DNA from: Verrucomicrobiales bacterium | Lineage (GTDB): Bacteria; Verrucomicrobiota; Verrucomicrobiia; Verrucomicrobiales; DEV007 | DNA: 46,220 bases | Direction: 5' to 3' | Assembly: GCA_016795505.1 (NCBI GenBank) | Contig: JAEUHH010000082.1 | Span: forward strand, 1-46,220 | Shown: positions 35,956 through 44,959 of the stretch, piece by piece | How positions within the stretch are numbered: position 1 is the stretch's first letter | Layout: each line of letters starts with the position of its first letter | Notes under the pieces: generated by a model | Databases searched by the model: none | Seen by the model: the letters and a program-made list of their open reading frames with translations, nothing else | What the model was told of the DNA's origin: nothing | Translations under genes and position numbers: made by a program

Positions 35956-37026
35956 ATGCCCTTTGCCCCGCAACGCATCGTCGAACAAGTCACCGACCAC
36001 CTCCGGACCGCCCTCCGCGCAGGACGGTGGCAGGGGCGCCTGCCCGGTCGCGAGCGCCTCGCCGGGGAACTGGGGGTGAATGCCAAGACCATCGAAGCCG
36101 CCCTGCGCCAGTTGGAGCGCGAAGGCGTGTTGATGAATCCGGGGAAAGGCCGGCGGCGACAGATTGTCGCGGGGGAGGAGCGGCCCGTCGCCCCGTTGCG
36201 CATCGCCCTGCTCCTCAGCGAAAAGGACGACGCTCGCTTCGATTTCATCGTCGATATCCGGCAGCAACTGCTGCTGGCAGGTCACGAGGCCTTCCATGCC
36301 GAGAAAACCCTCATCGATCTCGCGATGAATCCCGATCGCATCGCCAGCCTCGTCGCGCGGACCGCGGCGGATGCCTGGATCGTGGTGGCGGGCTCGCGCG
36401 AGGTGCTGGAAAGCTTCGCCACCGGTTCCGTCCCGGCCTTTGCCCTCTTCGGACCGATGACCGGCATCCGCATCGCCGGGGCCGGGCCGCGCAAGGCGCC
36501 CGCCATCGTCGAGGCGGCGCGGACACTGCTGGGTCTCGGGCACAGGAGACTCGTCATGCTGGTGCGGCCGCGCCGTCGCGAACCCGTACCGGGCGTGCCG
36601 GAGCAGGCTTTTCTCGATGAACTGCAGGCGCACGGCATCGTGCCCGCGCCCTATCACCTGCCCGAGTGGGATGAGACGCCCGAGCGTTTTCACGCCATGC
36701 TGGAGTCCATCTTCCGCGTCACGCCACCGACGGCCATGATCGTCGACGAGGCGGCGCTGTTTGTCGCAGTGATGCAATTCTGCCTCGCCCGGCGGCTTCG
36801 GGTGCCGGAGGATCTCTCGCTCGTCTGCACCGATGCCGATCCCATTTTCGCGTGGTGCCGCCGGAGCGTCGCCCACATCGACTGGAGTCGCGGACCGGTG
36901 ATGCGGCGCGTGTTTCAATGGGCTGACGGGCTCAGCCGTGGCCAGGGGGATGTCCGTCAGGTTTCTTCGGTGGCGAAATTCGTGCCCGGCGATACCATCG
37001 GCCCGGTGCCGAAAAAAGCCGGGTGA
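35956..37026 (+). CDS. GntR-type HTH / LacI-type ligand-domain transcriptional regulator
   Basis: 356 aa from the ATG at 35956, where family similarity begins (MPFAPQRIVEQVTDHLRTAL). Residues 1-72 are a GntR winged helix: GRLPGRERLAGELGVNAKTIEAALRQLEREG, a wing GKGRRRQIV. Residues ~80-350 are a periplasmic-binding-like sensor domain as in LacI (LRIALLLSEKD, FDFIVDIRQQLLLAGH, LLGLGHRRLVMLV, MIVDEAALF, VPEDLSLVCTD). Such hybrids are common beside carbohydrate loci in Verrucomicrobia. Divergent from the sulfatase/esterase operon with 134 bp between starts, so it very probably controls it in response to a sugar. Confidence 0.9.
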   Translation: MPFAPQRIVEQVTDHLRTALRAGRWQGRLPGRERLAGELGVNAKTIEAALRQLEREGVLMNPGKGRRRQIVAGEERPVAPLRIALLLSEKDDARFDFIVDIRQQLLLAGHEAFHAEKTLIDLAMNPDRIASLVARTAADAWIVVAGSREVLESFATGSVPAFALFGPMTGIRIAGAGPRKAPAIVEAARTLLGLGHRRLVMLVRPRRREPVPGVPEQAFLDELQAHGIVPAPYHLPEWDETPERFHAMLESIFRVTPPTAMIVDEAALFVAVMQFCLARRLRVPEDLSLVCTDADPIFAWCRRSVAHIDWSRGPVMRRVFQWADGLSRGQGDVRQVSSVAKFVPGDTIGPVPKKAG

Positions 37027-37081
37027 TCGTGCTTGGTTTCGAAAAGCGGAGAGCCTGGCGGAGATTATCTGCCTGCCGATT

Positions 37082-37125
37082 TCCGATCAGACAGGGTATC
37101 ATCTCCGATCAAACAGGGTCTCATC
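37082..37125 (-). repeat. 22-bp tandem repeat, 2 copies, overlapping a stop codon
   Basis: Two adjacent 22-bp units (37082-37103 and 37104-37125) share TCCGATCA.ACAGGGT.TCATC, differing at two bases. The second unit contains the TGA stop of the sialidase-like gene (37121-37123). The pattern resembles the reverse complement of the repeat at 10580-10653 in length, in the CCGATC block and in AGGGT. It lies in the 94-bp gap between two convergent genes. Confidence 0.8.
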
Positions 37126-38356
37126 GGGTCCACCGGATTTTGGCCACCCAGACGCGGTTGTCGGCGCCTCGGGCGACGAGGGAACTCGGGTCGTGGGCGG
37201 CGGCGCCGGGCCCCTGCATCCATTCGGCGGCGGTCACCCAGACTTCGTCGGGACCGATCGGGGTCACGCCGAAGTTGCCCAGCCGGGCGCCTTTTTCCGG
37301 CACCAGCACGCGTTCGGTGGCGCGGATGACGTGCAGCTTTTCCGGATCGACGCGGGCGATGAAGAGCGGGGCGCGGTGGCGAAACACATGGTCGTTGTTC
37401 GCTCCCCGGCGCGTGTAGACGAGGTAGAGATCGTCTCCATGGGTGACCCAATGTTGCTGGGTGTTGTAGTTTCCGAGGTCCGAGCCGTCGTCGAAAGTCC
37501 AGGGCCGCGGCTCGCCGAATTGCTGGCCGTCGTCGCTCGCGGCGACGTAGCCGTGCGAGTCGTTGCGCATGGTGAGGAAAAAGCGGCCGCCGGCCCGGGC
37601 GAGGGACGACTCATAGAGCCCGCGGCCGGAGTCGACAGTCAGCTCCGAGCCGTGGCCGGCGTAGGTCAGCGTCTCGCCGTCGAAGCGGCAGCGCAGCACG
37701 GTCGCGTGGTAGCGCTTGGCGGAGGCTTCCTTGAAATGGATCGGGAGCAGGATGTCGCCGTTTTCGAGATCGACCCGCTGGGTGCAGCCGGCTCCGGCAT
37801 TTTCGAAGCGGGGCTCGTCCGGCATGGCGAGGGCTTTCCAGCCCGACCACGCGCCGGTGGCGGGATCAAAGGCGGCGTAGGCGGTGGAGCGCGGCCTGAC
37901 TTCGGCGACGCGGTTGTTCTCATAGACGACGGTGTGCCCGGTGCCGAGTAGCTTGCCGGAGGCGGCGTGCCACTGGGGCCAGAAGTCGCAGACGGTGATT
38001 TCGAGGTCGGCTTTGCCGCCGTAGGCGAACGGTCGGCGGCCAAAGCCGGGCAACTCGGCGGGCGCGGACCAGCTTTTGCCTCCATCGGCACTGCGCAGGT
38101 CGTGGAGGGCGAAAAACACATCGGAGCCGGAGAGTTGCAGCCGTTGCAGGGTCATGATGACGAGCGGTTGCGGCCCCGAATGGGCGCCCATACCGGCAGG
38201 GATGGCTCCCGCGCGGGCATGGACCCAACAGTGGGTGCCCTCGAAGCCCTGCCGGGCGACGGTGAGGTCGATTTCGAAATCAGCCGCTGGAGCGGGGATC
38301 GCCAGGGCGGCGGCCAGCAAACCGGCGGCGAGGCTGGGGCGGGGGAGGGAGTGCAT
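37121..38356 (-). CDS. secreted sialidase-like (BNR/Asp-box) propeller protein
   Basis: 411 aa from the ATG at 38356, chosen for the signal peptide SLAAGLLAAALAIPAPAA; the frame is open for 40 more codons upstream without signal features. An Asp-box motif SADGGKSW and a degenerate one ASDDGQQF place it in the sialidase superfamily of six-bladed propellers. The Arg/Glu/Tyr set needed for true sialidase catalysis cannot be assigned with confidence, so exo-sialidase, another glycosidase or a binding role remain open. Converges on the regulator gene; its stop codon lies inside a 22-bp repeat. Confidence 0.75.
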   Translation of the reverse strand: MHSLPRPSLAAGLLAAALAIPAPAADFEIDLTVARQGFEGTHCWVHARAGAIPAGMGAHSGPQPLVIMTLQRLQLSGSDVFFALHDLRSADGGKSWSAPAELPGFGRRPFAYGGKADLEITVCDFWPQWHAASGKLLGTGHTVVYENNRVAEVRPRSTAYAAFDPATGAWSGWKALAMPDEPRFENAGAGCTQRVDLENGDILLPIHFKEASAKRYHATVLRCRFDGETLTYAGHGSELTVDSGRGLYESSLARAGGRFFLTMRNDSHGYVAASDDGQQFGEPRPWTFDDGSDLGNYNTQQHWVTHGDDLYLVYTRRGANNDHVFRHRAPLFIARVDPEKLHVIRATERVLVPEKGARLGNFGVTPIGPDEVWVTAAEWMQGPGAAAHDPSSLVARGADNRVWVAKIRWTR

Positions 38357-38492
38357 GGGGGATCTCGTGGGTAAGAGGCTAAATCGGATGCTACCAAGGT
38401 CGGAGCGGGTTCCCCAAGCGAAAGCGTCTGGCGCATTGGCGGCGCCGAAATGGCCGGAAAAGGGCCGGTTTCGCAATGTTGGGAATAATTTC

Positions 38493-38512
38493 CATAAATT
38501 TTAGCATTTATG
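38493..38512. promoter_or_regulatory. AT-rich perfect palindrome in a divergent promoter region
   Basis: CATAAAT (38493-38499) and ATTTATG (38506-38512) form a perfect 7-bp inverted repeat with a 6-nt centre, inside an AT-rich island (38480-38552) of an otherwise GC-rich window. TTGCAT (38513-38518) and TAAATT (38535-38540), 16 bp apart, would be a sigma70-like -35/-10 pair, but they end only 12 bp before the ATG at 38553, which implies an almost leaderless mRNA. Alternatively TTGGGA (38479) and TAGCAT (38502) are 17 bp apart and would place the palindrome over the -10 box. Confidence 0.4.
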
Positions 38513-38552
38513 TTGCATCTCTACCTAGAAAGGGTAAATTTTTATAGAAATC

Positions 38553-39089
38553 ATGAAAAAGCCTCAAATTCTTGCGTCCCTGGCCTTGGTTGCCCTCATT
38601 ATCTTGGTGGCGATCGGCCTGATTCGCCGGCCTGCTGAGACTTCCGCGGGTGATTCCCACGCGGAGAAGGCCGTGGCGGCCGTGACGCTGGCGCCGACCG
38701 AGGCTCCGCAGGAGGAAAAGCCGGCGGTGGTGGTCGAGACGCTGCCGGATTTTCTGACGGACGACTTTCTTTCGGCTTCGCTGGCGGCTTTGAAACAGAA
38801 TGGTTCGGACCTGGCCTTGCCGATGCCGTCGAAGCACTTGGTGCGTTGTGAGACGTCGGCGATCGCGGACCGCATGATCGCCTGGGGTCGGGCGAACGGC
38901 TTCGAGGCGGCCGAGCCGACGGTGTTTCTGGGACACGGCGGCGTGGAATTTTTCGATGTCGAACTGCGCCGCACCGAAGTGCCCGATCCGGCGCGCATCC
39001 AGCAGCAGGGCCGCCAAGTCCTCGGCGAGGTCGCGCGCACCGAAGGCGCCGAGTACGCCACCTGGGTCGGCGAGATCGTCGGCCGCTGA
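38553..39089 (+). CDS. membrane-anchored RraB-like protein
   Basis: 178 aa. One N-terminal membrane segment (ILASLALVALIILVAIGLI), a low-complexity Ala/Pro/Glu linker (~30-62), then a ~110-residue domain resembling RraB/ribonuclease E inhibitor domains (PF06877): LAALKQNGSDLALP, ADRMIAWGRANGFEAAEP, VELRRTEVPDPARIQQQGRQV and the ending EGAEYATWVGEIV. Soluble RraB binds RNase E. Here the domain would lie outside the cytoplasm if the anchor is N-in, so a different role is likely. There is no Shine-Dalgarno close to the ATG. The giant heme/CBM-like protein gene starts 47 bp downstream, same strand. Confidence 0.72.
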   Translation: MKKPQILASLALVALIILVAIGLIRRPAETSAGDSHAEKAVAAVTLAPTEAPQEEKPAVVVETLPDFLTDDFLSASLAALKQNGSDLALPMPSKHLVRCETSAIADRMIAWGRANGFEAAEPTVFLGHGGVEFFDVELRRTEVPDPARIQQQGRQVLGEVARTEGAEYATWVGEIVGR

Positions 39090-39136
39090 GGTTGTCCGCC
39101 TTTTTCTACCCAAACCGTTTTCCCGTTCCCACGACT

Positions 39137-42100
39137 ATGAAACACATCCCCACCACCGCTCTCCGCGCCTTCGCCGTGGCCGCAGTCCTGATGGCCGGCA
39201 AGGTCCTGGCCGACACGGCTCCGACCGATGGCTTGGTCAACTACGAGACGCCCCACGTGCATCCCATCGATCTGACTCCGGATCGGCAGACGTTGCTGGC
39301 GGTGAACACCGCGGCGCACACGCTGGAAATCTTCGACGTGCGCGGCGGGACGCCGGTGCTGGTCGACAGCGTGGCGGTGGGCATTGATCCCGTGTCGGTG
39401 CGCGCCCGGTCGAATACGGAGGCTTGGGTGGTGAACCATGTGTCGGACAGCATCAGCATCGTCGATCTGACCCTGAAAGCGGTGGTGCAGACGCTGACGA
39501 CCAGCAATGAGCCGGCCGATGTGGTGTTCGCCGGTACGCCGGCGCGGGCTTTCGTGAGCTGCTCGGAAGTGAATCGGGTGGAGGTCTTTGATCTGGCCAA
39601 TCTGGGCGCCGCTCCGACCCGGCTGGCCATCGGCGGCGAAGATCCGCGCCACCTCGCGGTCAGCCCCGACGGTCGCACCGTGTATGCCGCGATTTTCGAG
39701 TCCGGCAACGGCACCACCGCCATCAGCGGCGGCGGCAGCGTGACGGCGCAGAATGTGGTCTCGCGCCCCGAGGGACCCTATGCCGGGCAGAATCCGCCGC
39801 CGAATCGCGGCAATTCCTTTGTGCCGGCCATCAATCCCGCCCTGCCCGCGCCGCCCCGCACGGCGATGATCGTGCGCAAGAACGCCTCGAACCGCTGGAT
39901 GGACGACAACAACCGCGACTGGTCGATCTTCGTGAATGGCTCGCTGGCCAGCCTGACGGGTCGCGTGGCCAACTGGGACCTGACCGACCGCGATGTCGCG
40001 GTGATCGATGCCCAGACGCTGGCGATCTCGTATCAGACGCGCATGATGACGACGGTCATGGCCCTGGGAGTGAATCCCGCCACCGGCCGCGTCACGGCGA
40101 TCGGCACCGAGGCCATCAACGAGGTGCGCTTTGAGCCGATCCTCAACGGCATCTTTGTGCGGGTCCGCGCGGCCAGTTTCGGCGGCGGCGGGGCGGCGGA
40201 CAGCGATGATCTGAATCCCCATCTCACCTATCAGGTCGCCACTCTGCCGGCGGATCAGCGCCAGCAGTCCATCGGCGATCCGCGCGGCATCGCGTGGCGC
40301 CAGAATGGCCAGCAGGCCTTCATCACCGGCATGGGGTCGAACAATGTCGTCATCATCGACCCGGCGGGCAACCGGCTCGGCCATTTCACGGTCGGGCAGG
40401 GGCCGACCGGCATCGTGCTCGATGACAGCCGCGGCATCGGCTTTGTGATGAACAAGTTCGACGGCTCGATCTCGACGGTGGATCTCAATGCGCGTCGCCA
40501 GACGGCGGTGACCGCCTTCAACGACCCCACGCCGGCGGTGATCAAGGAAGGGCGCCCCTTTCTCTACAATACCCATCTCACCTCGGGCCTCGGTCAGGTC
40601 TCCTGCGCGTCCTGCCACGTTGATGCCCGCACCGACAGGCTTTCCTGGGACCTGGGAAATCCCGCCGGCACGATGGATACGGTGCTGCGCGCGGACAACA
40701 ACACGGGCAACACGACCGGCACCACCACGGTGCATCCCATGAAGGGGCCGATGCTCACGCAGACGCTCCAGGACATCATGAATTACGACCGGCTCCACTG
40801 GCGCGGCGACCGGGCCGGTCTCAGCACGTTCAATGGCGCCTTCACCGGGCTGCTGGGAGCGGAGCGCCAGCTCACCTCGGCCGAGATGGCCAAGTTCGCC
40901 GCCTTCCTCGGCACCATTCACCTGCCGCCGAATCCCTACCGCCGCATCGACAACACCCGGCCGGCTTCGGTGACGCTGCCGGACGGCTCCACCGCCACGA
41001 CCGCCTCTTTCAACGCCTTGCGCGGGCAGAACAGCCGCGGCAACAACTGCCTGCAATGCCACCTGAACGGCGACACCCGCAACGACGCGTCGAATGTAGA
41101 GCTGAGCCAGGCATTCATCGCGCCGTCCTTCGCGCCGTTCTATGACCGGCTCGGCTTCTGGCCGCGTAGCCAGAATGGGTCGACCTCGGGCTTCGGCTTT
41201 TTCCATGACGGCGCGGATTCGATCGGGGGGGCGGCCCGCACCACCACGGCGGAGAACCAAACCGACATGCTGGCCGAGATCCTGACGCTCGAGGGCCCGG
41301 GCGGACCGCTGACGGGCAGCGAGCGACGCCAGGACACGCATGCCGGCGTGGGGCAGCAGATCACCCTGCGGGGCACGGTGACCACCGCCCAGCGCAGCCG
41401 GGTCGATCAACTGATCGCCATCGCCAACGGCAGCACCCATGCCGATCTGATCGTGAAAGGCCGCGTCGCGGGCGTGAAGCGGGGCTACCTGCATGTCTCC
41501 GGCACGACTTTCCAGGCCGACAAGCAGGGCGAGACCCGCACCCTCAACGACCTGCTGGCGCTGGCCGCCTCGGGCAATCCGCTGACTTTCACCCTCGTCG
41601 CCAACGGCATGGCGAACCGGCTCGCCCTCGATTTCAACCGCAACGGCGTGCTCGACGGCGACGAGACCACCTTCACCGAGGATCCGAACAACCTCCTCCG
41701 CAACGGCGGCTTCGAGAGCGGCCTGACCAACTGGGATGGCGGCGGCACCTTCGCCGCGACGGCCACGCCCCACAGCGGCGCGCGCTCGGCGACCATCGGT
41801 GAGTGGTCCCACATCGTGCAGTCGGCCACGGTGACGGCGGGCTCGAACTACCAACTGTCCGGTTTTTACTTCAGCCAGGGCAGCGGACAGAATCTGGAGG
41901 CAGGCATTTCTTTCTGGAGTTCGAACGGCACCTGGGTGGGCGACCGCGTGGTCTCGCTGGCGCAGGTCAGCGGTTACACCGCCTTCAGCAAGGATGTGAC
42001 GGCACCGTCCGGCGCGGCAGTCGCGTCCGTCTGGGTGCTGGCCGGCGGTGGTGGCGGAGCCACCGTGGACCAGATTGTCTTCAAGGCTGGTGGCAATGGA

Positions 42101-44095
42101 GACGGCCAGGGAGGCGGCGGCGGCAATGGCGGCGGCGGTTCGCAGAACCTGCTCGACAATGGTGGCTTCGAGTCCGGCCTGACGGGCTGGGATCGCGGCA
42201 ATGCCGTTTCCCTTTCGACCACAGCCCGCGAGGGCGCACAGGCCGCCCGCATCGGCGACGAATCCTTCATCGTGCAGGGCAAGGGCGTCAACGTGGGTGA
42301 GAATCTGGAACTGCGCGGCTCCTACTTGTCCACCGGCAATTCCCAGCGTCTGGAGGTCGGCCTGTCCTTCTGGAATGCCGCCGGCCAGTGGCTCGAGGAT
42401 AGCACCATCGTGCTGTCGAATTCCGCATCGTATCGCGACTTCACGGTGTCGGCCACGGTCCCGCCGACCACCACGGTCGTGACGGTCTGGGTGTGGAGCG
42501 GCGCCGGCGGACAGATCACGGTCGACTCCCTCCAGTTGCTCCGCACCGGCGACGGGAACTCGACGAATCTCTTCAGCAACGGTGGCTTTGAGAGCGGCGG
42601 CCTCGCGGGATGGGACACCGGTGGCTCGGCCTCGCTGGTCGGTGGCGCCCGCACGGGCTCGAATGCCGTGCGGCTGGGCTCCGAGTCGTTCGTGGTCTTC
42701 AATCGCGCTGCGGCAGCGGGTGAGGTGTATCGGTTTGGCGGGTTCTATCGCACCGAGGGCACAGGAACGGGCAACGAAGCCGGCATCAGCTTCTGGGGGG
42801 CGGATGGATCGTGGCTGGGTGACAGCAAGACGACCCTGACGGCGGCCTCCGGCTACACCGCCTTTGAGGTGCTGGCCCAGGTGCCGAACGGCGCGACGTC
42901 GATCTCGGCCTGGGTCTGGAGCGGCACCAATGGCGTGGTCATTACCGACGACCTCGACCTGCGGCAGAATGCGACCACGGCCCAGGGACAGCTCGCGGAT
43001 GTCAATGCCCGGTCCGGCTCTGTCGGCGATCTGGAAATCACCGAGGGTCTCTTCACCAGTGGTGCGGAAAAGGGCCGCGCGGTGTCCTTCGACTTCGGCA
43101 AGGGCGGCGCCTACAACGGTCTGTTCTTTGGCCCGGTCGGCGACGACGGGGTGGAACCGGTCACCGGCGGTCTGACCAGTCTGATTCTCCGCACGGATGG
43201 CATTTTCAGCGGCCAGGGTGTCCTTAACGGGCGCAAGATCGTGCTGAAGGGCCGATTCGATGCGGGTGGCAGCCACAGCGCCGTCTATGCCGATGGCAGC
43301 CGTCTCGAACTGCGCCTGTTCGAAAACGACGGAGCCATCGATCTCTACGGCCTCTTCATCGATGCCGCCGGTGTCGAGAGCCGGCTCCGGGCGCTGCGGG
43401 GTGGCTATTCCAAGGCCGCGCCCGCGCCGCTGGCCGGTGTTTATACCCAGTTGCTTCCGGGTTCGACCGCGTCTCAGCCGACCGGGTATGGTGTCACCGC
43501 CATTGCCCCGACCGGCATCGTGAAGACGGTGGGCCGGCTGTCCGATGGCCGCTTGTTCAGCCACGCCGGTTATCTGTCCGCCCGCGATGAATGGTCGCTC
43601 TTTGCGATCATCGCCACGAAGCCGTCGGTCGTGCTGCTCGGGGGCGAACTGGCCTTTCGCGACACCGGCGGAGTGAGCGACTTCGACGGCAAGCTCCAGA
43701 TCGCCGGAGGCGGCACCGGGGCGGGCGTCAGCGCCAGCTTTGTGACGGCGATCGGCTCGCGTTTCGCACCGGTCGCGGGACGCCCGCTGATCGATGGCCT
43801 CACGGCGACCGGTGGCGAGGCCATCGCCCTGTTCCAGGATGCCGCCTCGGGTGGCGAAGACTACTGGCCTGTCCTTTGGCAGGCCAATAACCGGATCGTG
43901 GCCACCGGCACCCGCCGCTTCGCGGGTGTGGTGAATCCCCGGACCGGCGTTTTCACCGCCACGGCGATCGATTTGGCCACTGGCTTCCGCGTCGCGGTCG
44001 AAGGCGTCGTCTTCCAGCGCCAGGGGCTCGTCGGGGGCGGTTACCGGGGCAAGACGGTCTCCGGCTCGGTCATTCTGACTCCCGGAAAATGGTGA
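39137..44095 (+). CDS. giant secreted protein: YVTN-like propeller, two c-type hemes, three jelly-roll repeats, beta-rich C-terminus
   Basis: 1652 aa from the ATG at 39137 (signal peptide TTALRAFAVAAVLMAGKVLA). Residues ~30-480 form a YVTN-type beta-propeller (VNTAAHTLEIFDV, DSISIVDLTLKAVVQTL, RHLAVSPDGRTVYAAIFES). Then a cytochrome c peroxidase/MauG-like region with two heme motifs, CASCH (490-494) and CLQCH (638-642), and YDRLHWRGDR. Three tandem carbohydrate-binding-like modules start with N-L-x-x-NGGFESG near 850, 1004 and 1143, each ~140 residues; a Gly-rich linker precedes the second. The end (~1280-1652) has repeats of the GxYxGLF...GxFSGxxxxxG type found at the C-termini of large Verrucomicrobia proteins. 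Plausibly an exported electron-transfer or oxidase protein that binds glycan. Confidence 0.85.
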   Translation: MKHIPTTALRAFAVAAVLMAGKVLADTAPTDGLVNYETPHVHPIDLTPDRQTLLAVNTAAHTLEIFDVRGGTPVLVDSVAVGIDPVSVRARSNTEAWVVNHVSDSISIVDLTLKAVVQTLTTSNEPADVVFAGTPARAFVSCSEVNRVEVFDLANLGAAPTRLAIGGEDPRHLAVSPDGRTVYAAIFESGNGTTAISGGGSVTAQNVVSRPEGPYAGQNPPPNRGNSFVPAINPALPAPPRTAMIVRKNASNRWMDDNNRDWSIFVNGSLASLTGRVANWDLTDRDVAVIDAQTLAISYQTRMMTTVMALGVNPATGRVTAIGTEAINEVRFEPILNGIFVRVRAASFGGGGAADSDDLNPHLTYQVATLPADQRQQSIGDPRGIAWRQNGQQAFITGMGSNNVVIIDPAGNRLGHFTVGQGPTGIVLDDSRGIGFVMNKFDGSISTVDLNARRQTAVTAFNDPTPAVIKEGRPFLYNTHLTSGLGQVSCASCHVDARTDRLSWDLGNPAGTMDTVLRADNNTGNTTGTTTVHPMKGPMLTQTLQDIMNYDRLHWRGDRAGLSTFNGAFTGLLGAERQLTSAEMAKFAAFLGTIHLPPNPYRRIDNTRPASVTLPDGSTATTASFNALRGQNSRGNNCLQCHLNGDTRNDASNVELSQAFIAPSFAPFYDRLGFWPRSQNGSTSGFGFFHDGADSIGGAARTTTAENQTDMLAEILTLEGPGGPLTGSERRQDTHAGVGQQITLRGTVTTAQRSRVDQLIAIANGSTHADLIVKGRVAGVKRGYLHVSGTTFQADKQGETRTLNDLLALAASGNPLTFTLVANGMANRLALDFNRNGVLDGDETTFTEDPNNLLRNGGFESGLTNWDGGGTFAATATPHSGARSATIGEWSHIVQSATVTAGSNYQLSGFYFSQGSGQNLEAGISFWSSNGTWVGDRVVSLAQVSGYTAFSKDVTAPSGAAVASVWVLAGGGGGATVDQIVFKAGGNGDGQGGGGGNGGGGSQNLLDNGGFESGLTGWDRGNAVSLSTTAREGAQAARIGDESFIVQGKGVNVGENLELRGSYLSTGNSQRLEVGLSFWNAAGQWLEDSTIVLSNSASYRDFTVSATVPPTTTVVTVWVWSGAGGQITVDSLQLLRTGDGNSTNLFSNGGFESGGLAGWDTGGSASLVGGARTGSNAVRLGSESFVVFNRAAAAGEVYRFGGFYRTEGTGTGNEAGISFWGADGSWLGDSKTTLTAASGYTAFEVLAQVPNGATSISAWVWSGTNGVVITDDLDLRQNATTAQGQLADVNARSGSVGDLEITEGLFTSGAEKGRAVSFDFGKGGAYNGLFFGPVGDDGVEPVTGGLTSLILRTDGIFSGQGVLNGRKIVLKGRFDAGGSHSAVYADGSRLELRLFENDGAIDLYGLFIDAAGVESRLRALRGGYSKAAPAPLAGVYTQLLPGSTASQPTGYGVTAIAPTGIVKTVGRLSDGRLFSHAGYLSARDEWSLFAIIATKPSVVLLGGELAFRDTGGVSDFDGKLQIAGGGTGAGVSASFVTAIGSRFAPVAGRPLIDGLTATGGEAIALFQDAASGGEDYWPVLWQANNRIVATGTRRFAGVVNPRTGVFTATAIDLATGFRVAVEGVVFQRQGLVGGGYRGKTVSGSVILTPGKW

Positions 44096-44098
44096 GTT

Positions 44099-44112
44099 GC
44101 GAGGCCCCTCGC
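44099..44112. terminator. short hairpin between convergent genes
   Basis: GCGAGG and CCTCGC are complementary arms separated by two bases, 3 bp after the giant gene's stop and 18 bp before the convergent metallophosphoesterase stop. The arms could form a GC-rich hairpin with a small loop, but no U-tract follows, so terminator function is only suggested by position. Confidence 0.3.
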
Positions 44113-44130
44113 CACGCTGGGCCGGATAGG

Positions 44131-44934
44131 CTACACGGCGGGCAGGGGCGTCAACTCCTTCACCATCGTCTGGCCGGGAAGCAGCGTGATGTGATTGTGG
44201 GCCAGCGGGCAGGCCGAATCGAATGAGACGGCCCCATCCCGCGGTCCGACGCTGAACTGGCAGGCCGGGCTGGAAACGGCGGAGTAGAGAATGCCATCGC
44301 GGGTGATCTGCAGGCCCCGGTGCAGGTGACCGAAAAAGACGCCGCGATTCCGCGCCGCCCCGGCTTGGGCCAGCAGGCGGTGCAGGTCGGCTCCGTTGCG
44401 CAGGGGCAGGTGCTCATCGATCCACGGCGAGCCGATCGGTAGGGTGGGGAAATGGAGAAAGACCGCGTATTCACCGGGCCACGCCGCGAGATCGTGCCCG
44501 AGGGCGGCGAGCTGGTCATCGGGCAGCCGGCCGTGGGGACCCTCGGTTTCGGGCACTTTGGCGTCTAGGAAATAGAGGCGGAAACCGCCCAGGTCGATCC
44601 GGTAGGCCAGTCGATCTTCCACGTTGGGTCCCAGCGGCACGAGACCGGCCGGATGCGGCAGCAGGCGGCGCATCATGGCCGCGTCGTCATGATTTCCCGT
44701 GACGTAGCAAACCGGCGCGCGCAGTCGCATCAGCCGGTCGGCGGCGAGTCGGTAGGCCTCGGGGTGCGGATCATTCGCCACATCGCCGGTATGGACGATG
44801 AGGTCCGGCACAAAATCGAGCCCGTCGATGGCGGCGATGAGCGCCTCCAGACGGGCCAGCGGACGGGCGCCCCGCACCTCAAAGTCCGGATCGGGACCGA
44901 TGTGGGTGTCGCTGATGTGGATGATCTGGAGCAT
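44131..44934 (-). CDS. calcineurin-like metallophosphoesterase (CpdA-like)
   Basis: 267 aa from the ATG at 44934 (MLQIIHISDTHIG), the position typical for the family; no signal peptide. All phosphoesterase motifs are present: D-x-H (Asp9, His11), HTGDVAND, GNHDD, LHFP and GHLHRG. Similar in length and layout to class III cyclic nucleotide phosphodiesterases (CpdA) and related metallophosphatases. The substrate may be cAMP or another phosphoester. Lies 25 bp downstream of the esterase gene at 44960-45694 and is probably cotranscribed. Confidence 0.9.
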   Translation of the reverse strand: MLQIIHISDTHIGPDPDFEVRGARPLARLEALIAAIDGLDFVPDLIVHTGDVANDPHPEAYRLAADRLMRLRAPVCYVTGNHDDAAMMRRLLPHPAGLVPLGPNVEDRLAYRIDLGGFRLYFLDAKVPETEGPHGRLPDDQLAALGHDLAAWPGEYAVFLHFPTLPIGSPWIDEHLPLRNGADLHRLLAQAGAARNRGVFFGHLHRGLQITRDGILYSAVSSPACQFSVGPRDGAVSFDSACPLAHNHITLLPGQTMVKELTPLPAV

Positions 44935-44959
44935 GGGCGGGCCTGAGGGCGCGATCAGG

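Noticed and set aside
38564-43564. A 1666-codon open frame antisense to the RraB-like and giant heme protein genes
   Set aside because: It exists because the sense genes use GC-rich third positions. The translation is low-complexity Arg/Ala/Gly/His-rich with no recognisable domain, while the sense strand has signal peptides, heme motifs and repeats.
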